64,000 nucleotides of DNA from JAKPQD01 sp029572965 (GTDB lineage: Bacteria; Bacteroidota; Bacteroidia; Bacteroidales; DTGW01): NCBI GenBank assembly GCA_035374585.1, contig DAOSPF010000009.1, positions 1-64,000 on the forward strand, written 5' to 3'. This document shows positions 45,817 through 54,253 of this stretch, piece after piece (the first letter of the stretch is position 1; every line of letters starts with the position of its first letter). A model generated the notes under the pieces. The model was not told the origin of the DNA. It was given only the letters and a program-made list of their open reading frames with translations, and did no database searches. The position numbers and the translations under genes are program-made.

Positions 45817-46821
45817 TTACTTTACATCTTTACCCTCAGGCTCTTCTTTTTTTTCATTAACTGATGGTTCAGTAGCAACAACTGGTATGGTATTCTTAAC
45901 GAAATCATACGCAACAGCCCAAATATTTTCATTTTCATTAGGAGCTGGTTCCATTTTAGCAAACTTTACAAGGTCTGCCAACGAAAACATTTCTGTCAAT
46001 TTTGTAATTAAAGATTTTTCTATAACATCAATAGTTTTCAACCTTGAAATAATTTCTTCGCTTGTACTTTCCATGGCAGGTACTTCAAAACGGGCTTCAA
46101 TATAAGTTCTTACAGCATCAGTAATACCCGAATAATACTCTTTAATAAAACCACGCTGCCATAACTTTTCGCGTTGTATCCTTTCAAGCTCCCTAAGAGC
46201 AATAACATGTGCAGGTTCTGCCGGTTTGGCAAATATCCCCAATATGGGTTTATGGGTTTTCCAACGCCAGATTACGTAAGCTATTAACAGAATGGCCAAT
46301 AAAATTGCCAGCCCTATACCTGTATAAGCCAGAATTTCTTTCAAAGTAAGAGGAATTTCAATTACGCCTTTTATATCTGCAATTTTCGAAGGGTCTTTTA
46401 CCTGAAGAGTATTTACTGCCAACATAATTGGGGCACTTACCAAAGTATCTGTTGTTGTGCCATTGAAAAAAGCAAACTTCAACGGTTGAGTCTGATAAAG
46501 CCCGCTGTCAAAACATGTTACAAGATATTTTTTTGTAACCTTAATATTGTTGGCATCAATGTGAGTTGTATCGGCAGGTAAAGAAGACAAAACCTCAATT
46601 TTAGATACAATAGAGTCTGTAAATACTGGAAACATTACCTTTACGCCAACAGGTTGTGTAACTACCATGTTAAGGTACATTTGGTCGCCAATAAGAATCT
46701 GGGCCGAATCAAAACGGGCATCAACGCTTATTGTTCCTCCTGCAAATATTTTTGCAGATAATAAAATTAGTACAATTGAAAATAATATTTTTTTATGTGG
46801 CTGCATTTTCAAGCAATTCAT
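45817..46821 (-). CDS. Bat-operon membrane protein with Ig-like domain
   Basis: Several start codons are possible: 46851 would overlap the DUF58 gene, 46821 gives MNCLKMQPHKKILFSIVLI, and 46806 gives the cleanest signal peptide. The mature protein has an extracytoplasmic beta-sandwich (about 25-160; DSAQILIGDQMYLNMVVTQP). One membrane helix follows (EILAYTGIGLAILLAILL, near residue 170), then a cytoplasmic helical domain of about 130 residues (RELERIQREKLWQRGFIKEYY). This protein commonly sits between the DUF58 gene and batA in Bacteroidota operons. No catalytic motif is seen. Confidence 0.7.
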   Translation of the reverse strand: MNCLKMQPHKKILFSIVLILLSAKIFAGGTISVDARFDSAQILIGDQMYLNMVVTQPVGVKVMFPVFTDSIVSKIEVLSSLPADTTHIDANNIKVTKKYLVTCFDSGLYQTQPLKFAFFNGTTTDTLVSAPIMLAVNTLQVKDPSKIADIKGVIEIPLTLKEILAYTGIGLAILLAILLIAYVIWRWKTHKPILGIFAKPAEPAHVIALRELERIQREKLWQRGFIKEYYSGITDAVRTYIEARFEVPAMESTSEEIISRLKTIDVIEKSLITKLTEMFSLADLVKFAKMEPAPNENENIWAVAYDFVKNTIPVVATEPSVNEKKEEPEGKDVK

Positions 46822-46837
46822 ATTAATTTTACAATGA

Positions 46838-47719
46838 TTAGCGCATCTCAAAAAGCTTCATCAACGGCTTCACGTAATCTTCTCCGGTATATAACTGTAC
46901 TGTGTCAATTCCACACTTAGAAAACAAGTTTTGCAAGCGTTCCTGGCGTTTCATCCACCACAGGGCATATTGCTGCCTGACCTCAGGGTCTGAAGTGTCT
47001 ATCCATGTTTCTACATCAGATTCAGCATCAACAAACTTCATCAAACCTACTGGTACAAGCTCTGCCTCACGACGGTCAACCACCTGCAAAGCAGCTATCT
47101 CGTGTTTACGGTTTGCTATTTTCAAAGCTTCTGAAAAATTGATAACCCCATCATTTGTTTCGTCAAAAAAGTCAGAAATGACAAACGCTGTACATTTTTT
47201 CTTGATAGAATTGGTAAAATAACGTAATGCTTCCGAAATATCAGTTTTTCGGCTCTTAGGCTCGTAAGTCAGCAACTCACGGATGATGCGCAAAGTATGC
47301 GAACGGCCTTTTTGCGGAGAGATAAATTTTTCTACTTTATCAGAAAACATAATCATCCCGATCTTATCGTTATTTTGAATAGCCGAAAAGGCTAACACAG
47401 CTGCAACTTCAGCAATAAGCGAAGTTTTAAGCTGCTTGTTTGTACCAAAATGACGCGAACCGCTCACGTCAACGAGCAGCATTACAGTAAGCTCGCGCTC
47501 TTCTTCAAAAACTTTAACAAAAGGATGATTAAAACGGGCAGTTACGTTCCAGTCGATATTACGAATGTCGTCACCAAACTGGTATTCACGCACCTCAGAG
47601 AATGCCATACCTTTGCCTTTAAAGGCGCTATGATATTCTCCCGCAAAAATATTTTTAGTCAGCCTACGCGACTTAATTTCTATTCGTCGTACTTTCTTTA
47701 ATAAATCGGCAGCTTCCAC
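46838..47719 (-). CDS. DUF58-domain protein
   Basis: The 293-residue cytoplasmic protein carries the DUF58 signature EVREYQFGDDIRNIDWNVTA near residue 40-60, then a VWA-like fold with LLVDVSGSRHFG, KIGMIMFSDKVEKFI and TAFVISDFFDE. It is a standard companion of MoxR ATPases and probably works with them as a chaperone-like pair. It lies 12 bases after the small secreted-protein gene. Confidence 0.92.
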   Translation of the reverse strand: MEAADLLKKVRRIEIKSRRLTKNIFAGEYHSAFKGKGMAFSEVREYQFGDDIRNIDWNVTARFNHPFVKVFEEERELTVMLLVDVSGSRHFGTNKQLKTSLIAEVAAVLAFSAIQNNDKIGMIMFSDKVEKFISPQKGRSHTLRIIRELLTYEPKSRKTDISEALRYFTNSIKKKCTAFVISDFFDETNDGVINFSEALKIANRKHEIAALQVVDRREAELVPVGLMKFVDAESDVETWIDTSDPEVRQQYALWWMKRQERLQNLFSKCGIDTVQLYTGEDYVKPLMKLFEMR

Positions 47720-47731
47720 AATTACCTGATT

Positions 47732-48139
47732 TTACTTTTTCTTTTTCATCAAAATGGTGAAATACCATTCATCTTTTATCAGTTCGATGATGTAAACTGT
47801 ACCTTTTTCTACATAAATCCACTTAGTATCGCCTGCTTTTTTGTACATTTTGTCCAACTCGGCGGTGCGCAACTTCATATTAGAGTAGTCGCTCATCAGT
47901 TTGGTAAATGTACATTCGTCCTTTTCATCGAGGAAAAACAGGTACGTTTCTTCATTATACTTATCAACGAACTTTATATACTTATAGGTGTTATTGACAG
48001 CACCTTCATCGAGGTCAAAGCCCGGGTTGTTTTTTTGCATCAGGCTGATAATCTCGGTCTTTGTTTTTCCTATATAATTAACAGGTTCAACTTGTACGAC
48101 CAACGATATAAGGCCTAAAAGCATTGCCAATGTTTTCAT
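47732..48139 (-). CDS. Small secreted protein within the bat operon
   Basis: The 135-residue protein has a short signal peptide (LAMLLGLISLVVQVEP, about residues 4-18), no membrane helix and no known domain. The mature part contains NYIGKTKTEIISLMQKNNPG and paired Tyr/Lys-rich strands. It is unusual in that it lies between moxR and the DUF58 gene, which are normally adjacent. It may be a periplasmic accessory to the Bat complex or an unrelated insertion. Confidence 0.55.
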   Translation of the reverse strand: MKTLAMLLGLISLVVQVEPVNYIGKTKTEIISLMQKNNPGFDLDEGAVNNTYKYIKFVDKYNEETYLFFLDEKDECTFTKLMSDYSNMKLRTAELDKMYKKAGDTKWIYVEKGTVYIIELIKDEWYFTILMKKKK

Positions 48140-48242
48140 AGCTAAAATTTTAAAAACTCGAAATTAAACAATTATTTGTCAAACTCCGAATTTTTACAGC
48201 CCAAGTTCACCCTCTACTATCCGGGAGCTGCAATACTTCAGT

Positions 48243-49238
48243 CTAAGGGACCTCAACGGTATTGAGAATTTCAGTGATAACATCTTCTGTAGTGATGTTT
48301 TCAGCCTCTGCTTCGTAGGTAAGACCAATACGATGACGCAATACATCGTGGCATACCGCACGAACATCTTCCGGGATTACGTATCCACGACGTTTGATAA
48401 ATGCATAAGCCTTAGAAGCCATAGCCATATTGATACTTGCACGAGGAGAACCACCGTAAGCTATCATATTCTGAAATCTCTCGAGCTTATATTCAGATGG
48501 GAAACGTGTTGCAAATACAATATCGAGGATGTATTTCTCAATTTTCTCATCCATGTAAACATCGCGAACCACAGTTTTAGCCTTAATAATATCTTCAGGC
48601 TTCAATACCTGTGTGGCTTTTGGAAATGTTTGCCCCATGTTTTGGCGAACAACCAAGCGCTCTTCTTCTTTTTTAGGATAAGTAATCACCACCTTGAGCA
48701 TGAAACGGTCCATCTGCGCTTCTGGCAAAGGATAAGTACCTTCTTGTTCAATTGGGTTTTGTGTTGCAAGAACTAAGAACGGTTGTGGCAACTTAAAAGT
48801 CTCAGCGCCAATAGTCACCTGCTTCTCCTGCATTGCCTCGAGCAAAGCACTTTGTACCTTAGCCGGAGAACGGTTAATTTCGTCTGCCAACACAAAATTT
48901 GCAAAAACAGGGCCGCGGCGTACCGTGAATTCCTCGTTCTTTTGACTGTAAATCATAGTACCGATAAGGTCGGCAGGCAAGAGATCCGGTGTAAACTGGA
49001 TACGGCTAAACTTAGCATCAATAGCCTGAGCAAGAGTATTGATTGCTAATGTTTTTGCCAGACCAGGCACACCCTCCAGCAGAATATGCCCATCAGACAG
49101 AAGGCCAATGAGCAAACTTTCGACCAAGTGTTTTTGACCAACAATAACTTTGTTGATTTCCATTGACAAAATGTCAACAAAAGCACTTTCCTGTTGAATG
49201 CGGTCATTTAATTCTTTAACATTAACTGCAATATTCAT
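48243..49238 (-). CDS. MoxR-family AAA+ ATPase
   Basis: The 331-residue protein has Walker A GVPGLAKT (about 57-64) and Walker B LADEINRSPAKVQSALLEAM (about 116-135). The MoxR-specific ATQNPIEQEGTYPLPEAQ and sensor segments GGSPRASINM follow. It is the first gene of the operon that runs to batE. MoxR proteins assemble or activate partner complexes, here probably the DUF58/VWA proteins. Confidence 0.94.
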   Translation of the reverse strand: MNIAVNVKELNDRIQQESAFVDILSMEINKVIVGQKHLVESLLIGLLSDGHILLEGVPGLAKTLAINTLAQAIDAKFSRIQFTPDLLPADLIGTMIYSQKNEEFTVRRGPVFANFVLADEINRSPAKVQSALLEAMQEKQVTIGAETFKLPQPFLVLATQNPIEQEGTYPLPEAQMDRFMLKVVITYPKKEEERLVVRQNMGQTFPKATQVLKPEDIIKAKTVVRDVYMDEKIEKYILDIVFATRFPSEYKLERFQNMIAYGGSPRASINMAMASKAYAFIKRRGYVIPEDVRAVCHDVLRHRIGLTYEAEAENITTEDVITEILNTVEVP

Positions 49239-49649
49239 CGATCTGGTTTTTTGTTCTTTTTACAATATAAAAGTGAACCATTTCAGTATTGTTAAAAAGC
49301 TAAATAGTTTTATAAATAGTTAAAAAGTGTTAAGCTTTGAACGTTAGGATAATAAAATTGAGAATGAGAGAATGAGAGAATTTGAAAATTTGAAAATGCG
49401 AGAAATGCAAAAGATTGTTTGTTTATTAAGCCCAAAAAAATGTTCAAAAGACCAAACAATAGTAGATTTCGACACTACGTGTCTTAGTTCGATTTACATT
49501 GCACATCTACAAAGATTTCGAAGCTAAGCTTCTACGCAATTGAGCAACACAGTTGCGATATCTTTGTAGTCAAAAAATTGAAAAGCAGCATGAAACCACG
49601 TAGTGGTGAAATTATATTCTGTATTCATTCAGACCACAGCGAAAAACAA
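49239..49649. other. Intergenic region with repeats
   Basis: This 411-base region separates moxR and the EamA transporter gene, both on the minus strand. It contains an 8-bp tandem repeat (GAGAATGA, 49360-49380), a TTTGAAAA duplication (49381-49396) and the nested inverted-repeat element at 49466-49612. No gene or known RNA was recognised. Confidence 0.55.
49466..49612. repeat. Nested inverted-repeat element
   Basis: Outer arms at 49466-49481 and 49597-49612 match at 14 of 16 positions (core CACTACGTG/CACGTAGTG perfect). Inner arms CTACAAAGAT (49507-49516) and ATCTTTGTAG (49560-49569) are perfect. The inner right part, AGTTGCGATATCTTTGTAG, resembles AGCTGCGAACTGTTTGTAG inside the MITE-like element at 26543-26764 (15 of 19). 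Both may belong to one non-coding repeat family able to form cruciform RNA or DNA. Confidence 0.55.
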
Positions 49650-50549
49650 CTATTTCCCGGCCAAAATAATTATTCCAATCCCTATCAAAATCCCAATTAA
49701 AATCAGGCCTTTACGTTTAACGTTCTTCTCATGAAAAAGTAATGCGCCTAAAGAGAAAGACACAACCACGCTGCCGCGACGCAAGGTAGAGACTATGGCT
49801 ACCATAGCATCGGGATGAGAAAGCGACCAGAAATACACAAAATCCGCAACGGTAAGGCAAATACCAATGAGAGGAATTGTAAAACGCCATTGAAAAGTTG
49901 AAAATTGCTTGCGTTTAGGGTACCATATTATGAAAAACAACACCAACATTAGTGGTACCATGTAAATATGGTACCAACACTGCATGGCAAGCCGGTTATA
50001 GTGATGAACAAGAAATTTATCGTACAAAGAGCTTATAGAACCAATGATAGTAGAAACGGTCATAAACAACACCCACTTGTTGGTGCGGAACGAAATCCCT
50101 TCTCGCTTGCCCGACAGGGTAAACAGGTAATAGAAGAACAATGTCACCGCAATACCAATCCATTGCCAAACTGTAAGCACCTCGCCAAAGATAAGCAGCG
50201 CCCCTATTATTGTCCACAAAGGCCCTGATGAACGTATGGGCGATACAATAGTAATTGGAAGGTGTTTCATGGCAAAATACGCCAACGTCCATGAAGAACC
50301 AACAATGACAGATTTTATAAAAATCAAAACATGCGCCTGAAGCGTTAACGAACGAAAGTAGAAAACAGAATCCGAGGGCACATTTCCAAAATAGGCATAC
50401 AAAACTATTGGCAAACAAATCAGCGCACTGGTCAGCGAGGAAAAAAACAAGACCGGGATAACTGCATTATCAACTAAAGATTTCTTTTTAAAAATATCAT
50501 AAACACCCAGCAATAATGCCGACAATATAGCAAGAAGGACCCAAACCAC
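49650..50549 (-). CDS. EamA/DMT-family transporter
   Basis: The 299-residue protein has ten predicted membrane helices in two five-helix halves, the drug/metabolite transporter layout. The first half ends with LPITIVSPIRSSGPLWTIIG, and the second includes MVAIVSTLRRGSVVVSFSLG and a final LIGILIGIGIIIL. A basic C-terminus follows. The substrate is unknown. It lies about 130 bases downstream of the deacetylase gene on the same strand. Confidence 0.85.
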   Translation of the reverse strand: MVWVLLAILSALLLGVYDIFKKKSLVDNAVIPVLFFSSLTSALICLPIVLYAYFGNVPSDSVFYFRSLTLQAHVLIFIKSVIVGSSWTLAYFAMKHLPITIVSPIRSSGPLWTIIGALLIFGEVLTVWQWIGIAVTLFFYYLFTLSGKREGISFRTNKWVLFMTVSTIIGSISSLYDKFLVHHYNRLAMQCWYHIYMVPLMLVLFFIIWYPKRKQFSTFQWRFTIPLIGICLTVADFVYFWSLSHPDAMVAIVSTLRRGSVVVSFSLGALLFHEKNVKRKGLILIGILIGIGIIILAGK

Positions 50550-50678
50550 TTTTCAAAATTTTAGGTGGCAAAAGTAGAAATAAAAATAGGGAATAAGAAA
50601 AAAGGAATAAGGCAAAAGTAAAAAACCTCCCAGAATTGAATTCGTGGAAGGCTTCTATACCCATAAATGCAAAAAGTC

Positions 50679-51995
50679 TTAGCTGACAGCTATTTTCTTG
50701 CTCCAAACATTTTGACGGACAAAGTACACTCCTGTCTTTAAAGAAGGGACATCAACAGATATTTCGTTTGATGCCACACTAACGTTTGTGTAAAAAAGTT
50801 TCACTCCTCGCACATCATAAACAGAGATGACAAAATCACTACATACAGTTATTGGAAGAGATATTAATATTCGATTATTGTTATAAACAGCACTAATATC
50901 ATCTTTTGTAGCATCCAAACGGTTTACAACTACAGGATCAACATCATCTGCAGGAATTATATCTACCTCAGGAGTAACAAATGTAGAGCTTTTTAAAATC
51001 TTTACCTCCCCGGCATCAGGAACAACATCAAAGATAAGGTAAACAACTGCATCAACCTGAACAATACGAAAAGGTACAGCAACATTATTTTGTGTAACAC
51101 TGGCAGATGGCCAACCTTCAGGCAATGGACGGCGGATACTCAGCGGATAGTTATAAATTGAATCTGCCAGGTTATCAGTAACCTGCAACGTCATGGACGA
51201 ATCTGTAGTCGCTGTCTCAGTAACAGAAACAGCGTTTCTTTCTTTAGAATAAAGGGTTGCATTTAAGAACGTGGTCACCCAAAATTTTGGCTTACGTGCA
51301 GCCAAGTATGCCACACTCTTGCGCAATTCTATAGAGGTAATTGGTGAATACCCTCCATCTTTGTCAATTCCATGAAACAGATAAACCAACCATCCGTTAC
51401 TCTTGGCAACAGCAGAAAAGTTTGTCTTGAACTGGCTTAAATTTTGGGTAGCGCCTTTATCCCCACAAATGACAGAACTAATATTGTAATATGAAGCAGG
51501 TGTTTTCCCTTCAACAAAGCCTTGGCATCCGCGAGCTGAAATGTAATATTTTCCACAAATAGAATCTACTCCTGCCACACAATATGGATAGGCCATAGTG
51601 AGGCACTTTTTATTGGTAATTTGACCTTCAATAGCAGTTTTTGAATCTTTTAGCTCTGTTTCCTGCTGAGTAATGGTAACCTGGCTAAAATTTGCATGGG
51701 TAACAGTATGGCTGGCTATCTCGTGACCTTTGTCAGAAGCTGTTTTCAATGCTGACCAATTTGCACCCGACCAATCTTTAACGGTAAACATCGTCAGGTT
51801 GAAACCATACTCATCAAATAAAGGAATAGCCACTTTAAACTGATTAGAACAACCATCATCAAAAGTGTAGCTGATAGCAGCCTGTCTAAAACCAGCCCAT
51901 GTAGCCACTTCATAAGGCTTAGGCGCTGTTTGTGCAACCCCGGTAAACCCGTTAACAACAAGGGTAAAAGCAAAAAATAAAGTAAGTTTTCTCAT
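50679..51995 (-). CDS. Polysaccharide deacetylase with T9SS C-terminal sorting domain
   Basis: The 438-residue protein has a signal peptide (GVAQT, about residue 22) and a NodB-type deacetylase domain. The motif TFDDG (Asp46, Asp47) supplies the catalytic base and metal Asp, and ASHTVTH supplies the metal His pair. A DUF4959/beta-type middle part follows. The last 70 residues form a type IX secretion signal (VYDVRGVKLFYTN, PSLKTGVYFVRQ, SKKIAVS). It should be exported by the T9SS to the cell surface or medium, where it removes acetyl groups from a glycan. Confidence 0.9.
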   Translation of the reverse strand: MRKLTLFFAFTLVVNGFTGVAQTAPKPYEVATWAGFRQAAISYTFDDGCSNQFKVAIPLFDEYGFNLTMFTVKDWSGANWSALKTASDKGHEIASHTVTHANFSQVTITQQETELKDSKTAIEGQITNKKCLTMAYPYCVAGVDSICGKYYISARGCQGFVEGKTPASYYNISSVICGDKGATQNLSQFKTNFSAVAKSNGWLVYLFHGIDKDGGYSPITSIELRKSVAYLAARKPKFWVTTFLNATLYSKERNAVSVTETATTDSSMTLQVTDNLADSIYNYPLSIRRPLPEGWPSASVTQNNVAVPFRIVQVDAVVYLIFDVVPDAGEVKILKSSTFVTPEVDIIPADDVDPVVVNRLDATKDDISAVYNNNRILISLPITVCSDFVISVYDVRGVKLFYTNVSVASNEISVDVPSLKTGVYFVRQNVWSKKIAVS

Positions 51996-52135
51996 AGTAT
52001 CATTTTTAGTGGGGCAAAAATAGACTGCCCTCCATATTCAGGCAGGGAAAAAATGGGCAAAAAAGTGGAAAGATTTTTAACTATAATCAATATTTGCATT
52101 ACAACCACCCCACCTCCCGCCTGAGGCGAGACAAG

Positions 52136-52152
52136 CCCTCCTTATAAAGGAT
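52136..52152. repeat. Degraded CCCTCCTTATAAAGGA palindrome
   Basis: CCCTCCTTATAAAGGAT lies just past the stop of the alpha/beta hydrolase gene. It resembles the perfect palindrome at 52991-53007 and that at 11306-11337. Nearby CGCCTGAGGCG (about 52119-52129) is another short inverted repeat. Confidence 0.4.
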
Positions 52153-52185
52153 TAGAAACAATGCTATCTTCTAAAGCAAAGCATT

Positions 52186-53061
52186 TTAAGGTTTACTTAT
52201 ACATTTAGTAAAAAAATCAAAAACAGCTTTGTATTGAGATTGCCAGAAAACGTAATCATGGCCAGATTTTTCGACAAGATTAAACTGATGCTTAGCCTTT
52301 TCATTAGATTTCATCAATGCCTTGAACAGCAAAGCAGACTGCTCAGGGTTTACCACTTTATCATCCTTGCCATGAGCTAAAAATAAAGGAATATTTATAT
52401 TGTTTGCTTGATAAACAAGGTTATATGTAGTTTTCCATAAATCTGCATGCAGGTTATACTCTCCCAAATAGCCTTTCAGGAGGTTATCATTGGGCATCTG
52501 CAGCGGGTCATAATCCCCTGAAAGGGCCGCTCCGGCTTTAAACAAGCGGGCATTTTGAATGGCAAGCATAACAACGCCCCTGGCTCCTGTAGAAATACCA
52601 AAAAGAAAATTGCACTGGTTTTCTTTTAACAAACCATACTCTTGCTGTATGTAAGGAATTACAGTATCGGTCAGCCAATAAACCGTATGATACTTTACCC
52701 AGTCGGCCCGAGTCTGTGGGTAAACCTTTAAATGATAGATAGATTTCTGCATATCAGGCAAGACCAATGCAAAACCTTCAGCTAAAGCTTTTTTACAAAA
52801 ATCACTTTTCAAACATACATCATTATAAGGAAAATTCCAGCCTGGCAACACAAGAATTGTTCCTTTTTTTAACTTTTCAGGAATAACAATTTCAACTTTT
52901 GTATTATTGATAAGGATTGTGGTGTCAGTTTGAGCGGGGATGCCTATAAATACAGAGAAAAATAAAACCAAAACAATGCCATCCCTAGCCCCTCCTTTTA
53001 AAGGAGGAGAAATAACGAAATGAATATGATTAGCTATTAGATTTATTATCCTGCGCATCAT
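52186..53061 (-). CDS. Alpha/beta hydrolase-fold protein, secreted
   Basis: The start at 53061 overlaps the acylphosphatase stop as ATGA and gives 291 residues; a start at 53154 would run far into the acylphosphatase gene. The N-terminus has an unusual 27-residue basic leader before the hydrophobic core IVLVLFFSVFIGIPAQT. The mature part has GTILVLPGWNFPYND (oxyanion region), the nucleophile elbow GISTGARG, and the late His in KSGHDYVFW. DKVVNPEQ fits the acid. It looks like an active serine hydrolase of the dienelactone/esterase type with unknown substrate. The leader includes a repeat-derived segment, SPPLKGG (see the palindrome at 52991). Confidence 0.8.
   Translation of the reverse strand: MMRRIINLIANHIHFVISPPLKGGARDGIVLVLFFSVFIGIPAQTDTTILINNTKVEIVIPEKLKKGTILVLPGWNFPYNDVCLKSDFCKKALAEGFALVLPDMQKSIYHLKVYPQTRADWVKYHTVYWLTDTVIPYIQQEYGLLKENQCNFLFGISTGARGVVMLAIQNARLFKAGAALSGDYDPLQMPNDNLLKGYLGEYNLHADLWKTTYNLVYQANNINIPLFLAHGKDDKVVNPEQSALLFKALMKSNEKAKHQFNLVEKSGHDYVFWQSQYKAVFDFFTKCISKP
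52991..53007. repeat. Perfect palindrome inside the hydrolase leader
   Basis: CCTCCTTT-T-AAAGGAGG: 8-bp arms with one central base. It lies inside the predicted leader of the alpha/beta hydrolase and encodes part of SPPLKGG on the minus strand. Degraded relatives occur at 11306-11337 and 52136-52152. Confidence 0.65.
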
Positions 53062-53342
53062 CGGGTAATTTGAAAATCGGTATAACCATAAACCATGCCA
53101 TCTATAACAGCCACATGACGGACATGAGCATGAGGAGGACCTTCGTAACACCAATTGATAAAAGATTCTAACTGAGGCAATGTACCTTCGGCCTCAATAA
53201 AAACACTTCCATCAGGCATATTTCTGACCAAGCCACATATATTGAGCTGTTCGGCTACAATACGTGCCGTATGCCTAAACCCTACCCCCTGCACACGCCC
53301 CGAAACTGTAATCTTTTTATGAAAAACAGGCAACTCGTCCAT
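53058..53342 (-). CDS. acyP: Acylphosphatase
   Basis: From the Met at 53342 the protein has 94 residues, the normal family length. An upstream Met at 53363 would overlap the GNAT gene by 22 bases. The active-site loop is VSGRVQGVGFRHTA with the catalytic Arg, and the catalytic Asn lies in VRNMPDGSVFIEAEG. It hydrolyses acyl phosphates. Its start overlaps the stop of the GNAT gene (TAATG) and its stop overlaps the hydrolase start (ATGA), which indicates a coupled three-gene unit. Confidence 0.92.
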   Translation of the reverse strand: MDELPVFHKKITVSGRVQGVGFRHTARIVAEQLNICGLVRNMPDGSVFIEAEGTLPQLESFINWCYEGPPHAHVRHVAVIDGMVYGYTDFQITR

Positions 53343-53902
53343 TACACTTTTCTTTTCTGCCATTCAGACCTTAACAGACTGTACAATTCTAAATCATAAA
53401 AACGATCATTGACCCACTCACCTTGTCTCTCGATGCCTTCAAACACAAAACCTAACCGCTGCGGTATCTTTTTGCTTTTTTCATTCTCTTTTGCCACCTT
53501 AATCTGCACCCGGTTCACATTAAGCACCCTGAAAGCTGCATCAACAAGGGTTTGACAAGCAGTAGTCACAATGCCATTACCCTGATACTCTTCTGCAAGC
53601 CAGTAGCCAATTTCAGTGCGTTTATTAGCCTTGTCACTCCGGACAAAACCTATCAGCCCGACTATCACATTTTCATAAATAATAACATACGTCAGCTCGC
53701 GGGTTTCATAAGGATGCACCAATATACTTTTAATATAACTTTCTGTATCAGAAACTTTATGGGTAAAATCCACAAATGGCAACCATTGCCTGAGATATTC
53801 CCTGTTCGAATCAATAATACCAAATATTGCAGGAGCATCAGTAACTTGAATTTCGCGCAAACTGAGTTTCTCATCTATTTCAATTTCAAGAATACTTGTC
53901 AT
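53342..53902 (-). CDS. GNAT-family N-acetyltransferase (RimJ/RimL-like)
   Basis: The 186-residue protein has the GNAT core of the ribosomal-protein alanine acetyltransferase type. It begins with DEKLSLREIQVTDAPAIFGI, then RTEIGYWLAEEYQGNGIVT (acetyl-CoA loop) and NVNRVQIKVAKENEKSKKI. The target is unknown. It is the first gene of the unit with acyP and the hydrolase. Confidence 0.9.
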   Translation of the reverse strand: MTSILEIEIDEKLSLREIQVTDAPAIFGIIDSNREYLRQWLPFVDFTHKVSDTESYIKSILVHPYETRELTYVIIYENVIVGLIGFVRSDKANKRTEIGYWLAEEYQGNGIVTTACQTLVDAAFRVLNVNRVQIKVAKENEKSKKIPQRLGFVFEGIERQGEWVNDRFYDLELYSLLRSEWQKRKV

Positions 53903-54253
53903 AAAATTACTTTTTCATAAAAATACAGCTTTATCTGCAAACAAGCAAAGAAATGTGAAGAAGTAATGGTTAATGGTCAATGATTAAGGGTTAATGTTGT
54001 TTAGATATGGATGTTATTTAAACGCCGACATGTCAGTAAGTCGCTGTCGAGTATGTTTTAACTTTAACCAGACAGCGCTCGTAGAACCTGTCAGCGTCTT
54101 ATCTAAGCTACATTGAAGTAGATTAATTATTTTGTTGAATATATTGGGGCGCAAATAATATTTAGCTCTTCTAACTTCCTTTTTTGAAAAAAAAAAAAAA
54201 AAATACATTTGTTTTCACAAAAATCTTTTTATCCTTAAACTAAAACGTTTGAT
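53903..54253. other. Divergent intergenic region with simple repeats and a promoter
   Basis: This 351-base region separates the GNAT gene (minus) from the lipoprotein gene (plus). It has short repeats around 53962-53998 built on GGTTAATG/GGTCAATG units, a GACAG...CTGTC inverted pair (about 54071-54093) and the A-tract promoter at 54183-54211. No other gene was recognised. Confidence 0.5.
54183..54211 (+). promoter_or_regulatory. Promoter whose spacer is a 17-A homopolymer
   Basis: TTTG (54183-54186) and TACATTTG (54204-54211) match the Bacteroidota -33 and -7 elements. The 17 bases between them are all A (54187-54203). The start codon of the lipoprotein gene is 43 bases further on. Changes in A-tract length through replication slippage would change the spacing and so the promoter strength. 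Confidence 0.6.

Noticed and set aside
48333..48776. 147-residue open frame on the plus strand
   Set aside because: It is antisense to moxR, which has all AAA+ motifs.
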